From Bimastos eiseni (lineage: Eukaryota > Annelida > Clitellata > Crassiclitellata > Lumbricidae), in assembly GCA_959347315.1 (NCBI GenBank), contig OY365822.1, forward strand, positions 10,764,530-10,828,529: a stretch of 64,000 bases of DNA, in the 5' to 3' direction. Shown here piece after piece: positions 1-64,000 of the stretch. Position numbers and translations under genes: made by a program. Position 1 is the first letter of the stretch; each line of letters begins with the position of its first letter. The notes under the pieces were generated by a model. The model did not search any database and had not been told where the DNA came from. It saw only the letters and a list, made by a program, of their open reading frames with translations.

Positions 1-295
1 CATTATTATTACCATTAAAATCATCATTATTATTGTTATTATTGTTATCCTCATCATAATCATTATAATTATTATCACTATCACTGCTAATATTATAATT
101 ATTATCATTATTATTAAAATTATCATTAAAATTATTATAGTTGCATCAGTACCATTACTATCATGGTTAATATTACCCTTGTTATTATCATCATTATCAT
201 TATTATTATTATAATCATCACTATCCATATTATTACTATTATTATTATTATTATTATTAACATCATCATCAATATTATCATTATTATTATTAAGG
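1..295. repeat. ATT/ATC-rich microsatellite, copy A intron 25
   Basis: Irregular ATT, ATC and ATA trinucleotides over the whole stretch; nothing else is visible here. The copy B counterpart is 39345-39450. Confidence 0.9.
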
Positions 296-315
296 AGGAA
301 GTTGGTGACATGTAC

Positions 316-22948
<22,633 letters not shown>

Positions 22949-22984
22949 GTTTCAACGGCCGCTGAGGTCAACCTAGAAAACACA

Positions 22985-24372
22985 GCGTAACTTACAGTTC
23001 ATAAACATGTAATGCGTACACGTACTTTCAGTTTTCTGAAAACAAAGGAGGCATTACACTTGTTTACATGCATTTATTTAATTTAGTTATATACAGTCAA
23101 TATCTGACAAGCATCAATCAGCGATGCTAAGCAAGACTGTAATTTAGGCTGGCCCAAAGTTCTCTGACACAGGTACATGTAGGCCTAATGCCGCTGGAGA
23201 TGACTAAATATCCTACTATACCAGGATCCTAGAGTCTGTCATACTTGTGGTAATTGTTAGGGATTGGCTCAGCTTTGACCCACATATTGACCCGATCTAT
23301 ATTATGAACAAGCAACCCCACTACGTAATAGATATCCTTATTGCTCATGGTCCCGTGGGGCCAAGCATAGACCTAGATGATGTAGTTCGGGGCTTCGGAC
23401 CACTTCGTCGACCTGCCTCCTGTGCTTCCTCTGCATCGTCTGGCTAAGCTAAGTCTCAACCCTATAATACGGAACATGGTACGACTCATGTCTCCGCCTT
23501 TTGACCAGCGACATTCGATGACGTCCCGCTTCTCTTCTGTGCTTCACAGCCCTATAGTAATGTCATAGATTGTCAGCTTCCTCCTTTAAAGAGTGTTACC
23601 CAATCACCTCGTCAATCGTCATCAAACGTAGGCCTAGGCCTAAAATCCAGAAATCCCGCATGCTGACGCAATAACCCCATGTGGCTTTATCACCAGAATG
23701 TTACACAAATGAATCTAATCTTATTGCGCACTTTCTCTTCACACCCTCACAACTCCGAGGACGTGTGTTTTGCAATTGCTTACTTTCATCATTTTTATTG
23801 TTCATATCTTATGTTCCCACAGTGCGTTTGCAGATTTTTCAATAAAGTACACACATACTTACTTTTCTACACTCAAAGTCATCCAGCAAGTTAATCCGCC
23901 ACTCAACCAATCAAAATTTTTTTACTAACATAACAGCTGACAGCTAGCCGATCAGAGTGTCTAGATAATCAGTACGTGGCCCTAGTGAAGTGTCTTCTAA
24001 GAACCTTTCTGAGTAGGACACTTGGTCCCATCACTTCTTATCAGCATCTCGTTTTGGCCTTGAATCAGCTGCTAGCCTGCTTGTGCCTGCAAAACACCGT
24101 AAATGGCGTGGGTCCCGCTTTGCACACGGAGACCCTAAATGGAGTGGTACCTATAGAAGCAGGTAGCTACTTGAGGAAGGTGAATCTCGACGACGGGATC
24201 TCATCCATGAATTCTTTGATAAACGAGCAGGGTCGAGGCCAAATGAGCGCCTCTGAGTAGATATCTTGCAGGAGTGCTATAAAAATGCTCGATTACTTTA
24301 CATTACATTGATTAAAAAAATGTGTACATTTACTTGTAGACAATCAGCTTGATATATATATATATATCAAGC

Positions 24373-24403
<31 letters not shown>

Positions 24404-25290
24404 ACATACATGTACCTACCTAATTTCTATCAGCAGGTACATGTATACTTCTAGACATGCCCAGTTTTAAAAAGCAATCAAGTTCTAGAACACCATCGGA
24501 ATTGGATAGAATACAGAAAAGCAGCTTGGAGTAGTTAGTTGAATAACAACTGGGTTGCAAAAAGACAAAGCAATTAAAGGCAACTGAAATGGGAAGATAT
24601 CATGGATGGACAGTGGACACCACTGAAAGATTCAATGTGATGTACATATCCAATTGCACATGCTTTCCACAATACCAGTTATAAATCAATATCAAAATAT
24701 TGATTCAAGTCTCTCTGTTGTCTAACTTCATCACTAAACAGAAATTATAGTATGATGCCATCAATGTGAATAAATCTACCACAGAATAGATGGTAGATTT
24801 ATTCACATAATATCCACACACAACTTTAATTGCAATCAGTTTTGTTGAGCTTCTATTTAACAATACAAGAACATGCAAACTTCCACTCAACACATGTATA
24901 CAACACATAAACATGTGTAAAAATACAGAGCCTACAACACACACAAGTAACGAACTTCAGTTTAGCAGATTATAAACTGCATAGAGTAACAGCTAACAGA
25001 TTTTCAATTATAAGATTGCCTGAACTGAATGCTTGAAGTTGAAGGTGCAAATAGTAATGTATCGGACTTTAAATTATTAAACAATAGGCACAGATAAATT
25101 CTTGAGAAGTATTCAAGCCATTTACTCAGGAAGATTCTGCAACAAGTAACATAATTCCAGCTGAAGAATAAAGTAAGGGCACTGCAATAACACTGCACAA
25201 GTCACCAACTGATCATTGTTTCAAAACTAAATCATAGTCAACAATAATTGTTATCAATGTATCAATCTTAACTTTTGCAAGATGTTCACT
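22985..25290. other. copy A upstream stretch / possible 5' UTR intron
   Basis: No exon supported on either strand. A LINE-tail motif is at 24240-24300. Bases 23240-23450 have a 66-codon plus-strand frame (KQPHYVIDILIAHGPVGPSI) that I do not recognise and that starts in ordinary sequence; it may be element debris. Confidence 0.5.
24352..24402. repeat. TA dinucleotide repeats
   Basis: Two TA runs split by TCAAGC, able to form a hairpin. A second TA run lies at 25588-25617, close to the presumed copy A promoter. Confidence 0.85.
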
Positions 25291-25293
25291 CAC

Positions 25294-25410
25294 TTTTTCC
25301 GCGAAATTTCTGTAGCGACGATATCTTTGAGGAAAACTTCAGAAGACTCGATCTAACGTCATCGGCAAACTGACTTAAACACACACCTTCTCACAGAATC
25401 ACGGGAACTA
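25294..25410 (-). other. possible non-coding first exon / promoter area of copy A
   Basis: Copy A's first coding exon begins at a splice acceptor (CTAG at 22976-22973), so an upstream untranslated exon must exist. A GTGAGTG donor lies at 25293-25287 on the minus strand, next to locally less A+T-rich sequence. No clear TATA box or initiator is visible; the right boundary is arbitrary. This is inference only. Confidence 0.25.
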
Positions 25411-25586
25411 TAATAATACTACCGAAGCAACGCGTTCGTCAACGGCTTGCTCTGCCGAAGCAAATTGCTCAATTCTATCTGAAGATTGGTCCACAGCCAG
25501 ACCACCGTCTAATGACTTACTATCAAACTAATGAACCTACCAGTCCAACAGCCGACATTTATAGTCCCACAAGACACTGGTACATA

Positions 25587-25621
<35 letters not shown>

Positions 25622-26621
25622 ATTGAGTACATACACTAAGTGGTCTATGCAATAAACATATACACTATTATATATATATATATAAACATATTAACTGTTA
25701 CATAAATCATGAAATCTAGTATATGGACGTAATGACAAATAGAAGTATTTTCGGTTATCAATGGCCTTTGCACTTAGCCGTCCTCCTTGGGTTGCAACAC
25801 TTCTAGTCAATGAGACTGACTGGGCAAAGTGACTAGTCACACCATTAACCTGGTGCCTGAAGTGTATAGCAAACAGAAAGACCACAAGCAATGATTGGAT
25901 GATGACATTAAACATAAAACGCCATTGAAAGTTGAGGATTTGGGAACAAGGCCAGACAAACTTAATTCTACACGTTCATAATTACACAAGTGCATGTCCT
26001 AAAAACTGTACCTAGTTAGAAATTGAATAAGGCAAAAGTGTACAGAAAACTTCAATCCTTGAAATAGACTAGTTTTCTGATCAAGTAATTGATTGACTGA
26101 AACTTGAATAGACGATAACCAGTCCACTGAACACAGTTTGAGAAGCACTGTCTTATCACATTGTATCTATTTATTTATATAGAGCTCTCAGAGAATAGCT
26201 GCTCTAATTAACTTAAGCAATCTCTGAGGCAGCCACAGGCATGAAGTGTTTGCGACTTCATTTTGTTAGCCTCATCACATGACGTTGGCTGGCTAGCACT
26301 CTCCGGAGCTATCTTATCTTTCCACTAACAATGTATTGTCAATCTACTCATTATAGAAAAGTTCGCCAGAGGTTATGATGGAACAGAACTCTTTGAGACC
26401 AACTGAATTTCTACCCTGGTGAACATTAGAAGCAAATGCTTTCGGCCGACAGTCCAACATGCTGAAAACTTCAATAGCGAGCCCAGCAAAGAAAACTATA
26501 GGAAATTAAGTGTGGAAAATCAATAAACCTTAGTCCTCGTAGATACTCCATGGACTTAGAAGTTAGAAGCCTCTGCTATTTTTCATATTGATTACATCAG
26601 CATGAAGGTGGCAGTAATCAG

Positions 26622-27255
26622 GGAACTGACAATTACCCCCACCTCCCTCCGGACAATTGCCTCCCAACAATTTCCCCTCACCCCCACCCCCGGACAATTG
26701 CCCCTCCCAACTAGGACAATTGCACATCCCCGGTTAGACAATAAGCTCGCCCAAACTATATATGCATCCATACATACAATGTCATACATACATGCATACA
26801 TACATACATACACACAACAACATACATGTGTATATGCTAATGTATGTATGTATGCATGTATGTATATAATGTATGCATGTTTTTGAGTATGTATGTATGT
26901 GTATATGTATGTATGTATATATGTATGTATGTACATGCATGCATATATATATATATACACATGCATATACATACACACATGCATGTATACATATATGTAC
27001 AAATCATGTACTCATGCATGTATATATATGCATGTATACATACGTACATACATGCACACGTACAATTGTACATGCATAGATATATATACCGACACATGCA
27101 TGCATACATACATGCATACGTACATACATGCATATATGCATATGGGGGGGGGGCAATTGTCTGGGGACAAATGTCCTAGCCAAAATCGAGGGGCAATTGT
27201 CCGGTGGGCAATTGTCCAAGGGCAATTGTCCGGGAGGCATTTGTCCCACACTCCT
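26622..27255. mobile_element. foldback element with CAATTG arrays and a microsatellite core
   Basis: The left arm (26622-26750) holds repeated GGACAATTGCCC units and variants. The right arm (27140-27255) holds the same units inverted (GGGCAATTGTCC, four exact CAATTG). Between them lies about 390 bp of TATG/CATA microsatellite (26755-27140). Arms in inverted orientation with internal direct repeats fit a foldback or MITE-type transposon with subterminal repeats. No coding capacity; target duplication not identified. Confidence 0.6.
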
Positions 27256-29340
27256 ATTACTGCATATACAGTAAAAACATAAAACGCCATTAAAAGCTGC
27301 AACAATTATGGTAATGAGCAGGAACTGTAATGGTGATTCTGGAAACAATATTTCTGCAGATAATGAGACTATTTCATCATTCTACGATACCATGACATCA
27401 CTCTTATTTATTTAGTAAATTAAAAACATTTGTAACACCGTTTCCTTTCAATCTTCTATAATATAATGACATTGTGTTCGAGTTGAAGGGAGACTGACAA
27501 AGGGGCCAAAAACAAATAGTCTGTTTGCAGACAGCTCTAGACCTACATAAACGTGAGTACAAATGAAGGGGCAAAGATATGCATTCGACCAGATTTAGCT
27601 TCTACGTCTGAGTGAAGTGTTTCAAGCACATAAATATGATTAAAATATCACACTGTAAACAAATGCTGAGATCATGCATCCGCTCTCTGTATACGGATTT
27701 ATGATTGGCAATATACACTCAAGAGTTGAACTTTTAGGAACAAGGCTAAGCAGAGTAAATTCTTGGCAATAGAAATATGCTCTGGTGCTCGCAGGCGAAT
27801 TAGTAGTAACAAGGCCAAGCTTAGCTGGTTAATTGCTTTATCACTAGGTCTATTATCGGTTGTGCAATAATAGATAACATTAAGATGACCTTGCTTTTAA
27901 AGTAAAACTACTAAGTATTCATACATGTATAGATGCTCCTGATTTACGCTGCTTATTGTGAGATATTCACGCAAAAAAAATGATATGGCAACAAATAAAA
28001 AAATTTTTTTATCCCGACACACGGATTATCTCTAAGCTAACTCATACCGTAGAAATAATATATTGGGTTAGATATACATCTAGGGTCACAGCATTAACTT
28101 GACAATTTATGAGTGGAAAACTGCTTTAGCAAAGCTAACAGATGTAGGGGAAAGTTAATTAGGCTTAGGAATACAAGTTCGATGTGGGTTCCAGTCAGGA
28201 ACTTCACTCCTAATCAATAAATACAATGTAATACATATAATAACTGTTGTCATCTTCCGTGTGCATGTGTGTTGATATAAGTGTAAGTGTGTGTAGGTGC
28301 AGGTGTGTGCAAGTGCAGGTACCAGCTGTGCAATTGATAACACTACAGTGACCTAGTTGATGCAAAACTATTAAGTGTATTTTGTCTTTCATCTTATTTT
28401 GAAGTTTTTGAGTTATCGGCTGTATATCCATTTCATGTACGTGCAGGTCGCTTGCAGGCATTTTAAGTAAAGAAAATACTTACTTACTAAGTATCTATGC
28501 ATGCATATAGATGCATCATGTTTATGGTGATATAGAGGAATTTCTGGATTAGTCAATGTTTATATAAGTGTAGATGTGTGTAGGTGCAGGTGTGTACAAG
28601 TGCATGTACCTATATAACTGACATAGTCCCACACTGACTCTTACATATACGTCTATGAGAACAAGGCTATAAAGAACAAATTCTTGGTTTACAGTCAGTA
28701 CAAATCAGTGCATTCAGTAACATGCTTGAAATGCTGACTTAGTGACAAGGCCAAGCTTCGTTGGTTTCATGCTTCTTCACCATAAGTCTGTCTGTAACCA
28801 GTTGTGCAATTGATAACAAACACTACGGCGACTTTGTTAATGCAAAACTATTAAGCGTATTTAGTCATGATTTATATTTTGAAATTTTTGAGTTATCTCA
28901 GGTATATCCGTTTCATGAACGTACTAGGGCTAGGGTTAGTGTAGAATTATGGTTTTACAAAATTAATTGCGCTAAGCCATTCAGAAATTCAGAATCCAAT
29001 ACGGTTGCGTGTTGTGGCAGGTGGCACGGACGACAATGTCAGTGGCGGTTCTATACACTGTCTACAGAGGGCAGATGGGGCCAATGTCCTACCAACGGGG
29101 TTTGTGCACCCCCCCCGGTGATCGCTCCAAATTTGAGTATACATTCAGTTCTGACGAAACCAGACATCTAACTGGTCCATCTGAGAGGTTCCTCGGCCCC
29201 GACATTGTCCCCTCCCTGTTAGAAAAGTGCAGTTAACTTGGTGTACAGAGGAGCGTTAGTTTCCGGAGGATATCTTATGGCATGCTGCGGTACCATGTTT
29301 TCTAATGACAATAACAATGACCGTAACCAACCCTCACGAC

Positions 29341-29639
29341 CAGAGGTGCAACAAGGTTTTGAAAAGTGGGGGGTATAATTTGTAAAAAAAATTGTGCAAA
29401 GCCCCCAAATTTTTTTTCCACCCCACTTTTTTAATTTTGCCTTACAGGAAAATTGAAAAAGGAGAGGCACAAATTATTTTAACAAAGGCAATCTTAAAAA
29501 GCCAATGGATAAACATAAAAAGGAACCGATTTGGGGGCACATGGGGGGCATTGAGCACTAAAACTAGGGGACTTTGCCCCTCCAGTTTTGAAACTGGAGG
29601 GACCGGTGCCACCTCTGCCCCCCGCTTGTTACATCCCTG
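29341..29639. mobile_element. non-autonomous hAT element (MITE), 299 bp, intergenic
   Basis: Ends CAGAGGTGCAACAAG (29341-29355) and, inverted, CAGGGATGTAACAAG (29625-29639). A perfect 8-bp target-site duplication CTCACGAC flanks it (29333-29340 and 29640-29647). The interior is rich in G and C runs with an inverted repeat around 29580-29605 (CCTCCAGTTT/AAACTGGAGG). Confidence 0.85.
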
Positions 29640-31330
29640 CTCACGACGTCAGTATACTACCCTAATCGACATTCACGATGCCTAATATAGGCTAGCCAAC
29701 GCACACCAATACTGAAAGTTTTTCTAGTAAAGTTTGCATTCTGTAACTTACGAAGCAAACTTTTGCCAACGTGGCATAGACGAGCGTTTTCCACTCAGTT
29801 TAGATCGAGTCTAAGGCCAATTTCTAAAACAATTCAAGCAGTTGCATCACTACTAGGCTGGTGTCACCTGGTGCGATCACTCATGGTGTAACCCCGCATG
29901 GAACCTCTCCCTTATGGTTACCAGACCATACAGAATCCTGCTTAATGTACTAATGATATTTATAGGCCTAAATCGTTATCTAGCCCAAAATATTTTTGTC
30001 CGTCCATCAAATAGAATAGCGTAACCCTCTGGTGATATGAAAATCTTTGCAAAAAAGTTCACATGCGAATTTCTAAGTTAACATAGCTACTTTCAGCACA
30101 CGCTTTGCTTTATATTCCGATACTTAGACATTTCTATTTTCGAATTACACATTCGATATAATAACAACTGCCACTTTCATTCGTATCATCTGAAGGTAGC
30201 GTTAATATTCATATGCGACTCAGACGCTCGTTTTATTCGACCAAAGCCTCAGAGCTCTCGCCCAACGAAACACTCGCGATCAGGCGAATTTCAGGGGCAA
30301 AAAGCGCAACAGCTGAATTCAAAGTTGAATCCCATTATCCCAAGCAAAGCTAGACTGTAAAATTAGTTCCAATATGGGCCTAATCATTCAGTCAATCGTT
30401 ATTCGTTTCAACATTTATATAGCACCCTTCAAGAAGTCTACTTAAATGCACTCCCAGCCCAACCACGGCAACACAAATTAATGAATTTTTGCTGAAGTTC
30501 TGCACAAACGCTTTTTAGACAGTCATCATGTCATTTTGGTGTCACCCCTCTGATGGTGTCACCCGGTGCGGTTCGCACCCCCCACAGTCCCGTAGTGACG
30601 CCACTGAATTCAAGCATCAACATAAAACACTTTAGAATTTAGAACAACATCTTAACTAAAACACATTTGGCAAAACAAATAAATTAACCTGTTAGGCAGA
30701 TGTTCTCTGTAATTTTCAAGAAAAGAATAATTGAAATTCTGCAGACATAAAATTGAACGTTTTATATACAACACCATCCGCTTTGACAACCGGTCTTGAA
30801 ACTTCCTGACTACCTCTTTGGACACACCTCTGACTCTATGCTGCGCTCACGAATATGCCGGTTGGCCCGCGTTGGGTTTTCGAGTGGTGCTTTTGAAGTT
30901 TGGTGCGCTCGCTATATGTTAGGACGCACCTGTTCACACCACCGGCTGTCAATCTCCTCATTTTCCTGTTTAGCTCTCAGCGTCATCATCACCTTAAACA
31001 CAGCCATCTAACCCATTCCACAACTCTCCTACTTGCTGCAATGGGCATATGAAGAACTATGTTCCACACACACACCCACACACCTACACACACACGCATG
31101 CACACACACACACATGTTACCTAGGTTTCGAGGCAATATCATCACATAATATCTACATCACATCACCTGGAGTTGAACCTGAATACTCCACAACTACTGT
31201 CCAGTCTGTATACTTTAGCAGATACACATGCAATTGCACTCAAAGACCCAGAAAATAAATCAGATTTTGTCTACAGCATGGTGACAACGACATCGACATA
31301 CAGTGAGTTTCGTACATGGTCTAGAAAGTC

Positions 31331-62935
<31,605 letters not shown>

Positions 62936-63114
62936 CTGAAACCAAACACACAAATAAACTAATTTCAATGTAATAAGTTTATTTTCTCCTATACTGTTAA
63001 TATGTACCCCTATGTGCAATACAACAATGCTTGTTAAGGTTTGGCATTATTAATAATAATCAAAATAATAAAAATAATAATAATAATAATACTTAGACTT
63101 AGTTCCTCCTGTTC

Positions 63115-63590
63115 CGATCGGAGCATCAGTCGACAAGTCTTCGCCACTCCACGCTGTCGCCAGCTGTCCTCTCCGCCCCATCCCAGGTTAGTCTCATCTG
63201 CTTCAGGTCATCTCTGACCGTTCGTCTCCAGGTTTTTCTCGGTCTGCCTCTTTTGCGTTTTCCATCCTCCGGCACACAGCTCATCGCCGTCATGCGCAAT
63301 TCTTTCCTTCGGTAGTCTAAGGATATGACCGCCAACTTTCCTCTTCTTCCTGCGATGATGTTCTCAAGATCTTGTGTTCCCACCATTCTCATCACCTCCT
63401 GGTTCCTGATGTGGTCCCTCCATGAGATGCCTAAGATGGATCGTAGGCATCTCCTTTGCAATACGTTCAGCTGTTTTGTTATGTTTGGGTGCTCCATGTC
63501 TCCGATTATCATGGCCTTTGTCTTTGTGTTATTGATGTGTAGTCCTACCGTTCGCCCCATCTCCTGCAGGCTCCTAGTCAAATAAGTTAC
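63115..63590 (-). mobile_element. RTE-like LINE remnant in copy B intron 1
   Basis: The minus strand reads EMGRTVGLHINNTKTKAMII, then LNVLQRRCLRSILGISWRDH, then KRKRGRPRKTWRRTVRDDLK: the C-terminal tail of endonuclease/reverse-transcriptase polyproteins of the RTE group, with the middle (palm to thumb) deleted. Confidence 0.65.
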
Positions 63591-64000
63591 AATAATAACA
63601 ATAATAATAATAATAGTAATAAGTCCTTGAGGGATCTGTATACCTAGAGGCGCGTTTACAGAAAACGGTGCCCTAGGCGCAAACATTTAGAGGGTCCTCC
63701 GAATTTATTCACTGAGTCTAAGGGGCCGTCTATAATTGACGTCATGCACCCATTGGAGGGGTCATACATCTGTGACGAAGGGAAGGGAGTCTGAGATATG
63801 TGACGTCACGTCGTCACATAATATGTCGAAATACGCAACTTAATTTATTTTAAAATTTTACTTAATTATACAGTGAGCCAGCTTCTGGTGGGGAAAGAGG
63901 CTCAAAACACGCTCTTATCAACACTGCTAATCGAGCCGATTGATATTCACATTAACAAAGTAATTATGAATTACCACACTATGTACACTTGTCATGTGAA

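Larger units (their letters stand above)
25420..31330. other. intergenic region between copy B stop and copy A upstream area
   Basis: Nearly 6 kb without a supportable host gene. It holds the foldback element (26622-27255), the hAT MITE (29341-29639), a diverged internal duplication (27700-28925), a TA repeat and a CA repeat (31062-31114). Any copy A promoter and copy B 3' UTR must lie here. G-rich and C-rich runs at 29030-29230 look like further mobile-element debris. No CpG-rich island is obvious. Confidence 0.6.

Noticed and set aside
26592..27348. Frames rich in Cys, Tyr, Met and His (YVCMYVC-type)
   Set aside because: Translations of TATG/CATA microsatellite inside the foldback element, open on both strands at once.
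28761..29171. 136-codon plus-strand frame in the intergenic region
   Set aside because: No recognisable domain, spans apparent element debris with C and G runs, and shows no exon signals.
30232..30237. AATAAA on the minus strand as copy B polyadenylation signal
   Set aside because: About 1.1 kb after the stop, with no supporting downstream element; too weak to annotate.

Overview
Eukaryotic (metazoan) genomic DNA, A+T-rich, with long introns full of microsatellites, tRNA-derived SINEs, LINE debris and small DNA transposons. The repeat style and the intron-rich, vertebrate-like exon layout suggest a marine invertebrate, perhaps a deuterostome such as an echinoderm. That placement is a guess; nothing in the window fixes the phylum.

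The host genes are two head-to-tail copies of an ABCB1/MDR1 (P-glycoprotein) full transporter, both on the minus strand. Copy A (about 0.3-25.4 kb) has its first coding exon and start codon at 22948 and runs off the left edge after coding exon 25, so its last two exons are not seen. Copy B (31.3 kb to beyond 64 kb) has its stop codon at 31331 and coding exons 27 to 2 in view; its first coding exon lies past the right edge. Together they define a gene of 27 coding exons. All 51 exons seen have intact frames and identical phases in both copies, and each has the TMD1-NBD1-linker-TMD2-NBD2 order of an ATP-driven exporter of hydrophobic compounds. Equivalent exons are 39-42 kb apart and introns still align, so this is a fairly recent tandem duplication.

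Layout by region: 1-315, microsatellite in copy A's intron 25. 316-22972, copy A coding exons. 22973-25400, upstream region of copy A with a possible non-coding first exon near 25.3 kb. 25.4-31.3 kb, intergenic DNA holding a foldback element and a hAT-type MITE. 31.3-33.6 kb, last two exons of copy B with a LINE fragment between them. 34.2-39.34 kb, a nearly intact LINE (plus strand, ORF1 plus an ORF2 with endonuclease and reverse transcriptase, one frameshift) in copy B's intron 25. 39.47-62.94 kb, copy B exons 25 to 2. 62.94-64 kb, copy B intron 1 with an RTE-like LINE remnant.

No wholly new system was found. The most interesting signals concern how the two copies diverge and recombine: a duplicated exon end and near-identical patches that look like ectopic conversion in copy A, a tandem array of 3' splice sites, a GC donor in copy B, an altered NBD2 X-loop, and several transposons whose target-site duplications or empty sites are visible inside the window.
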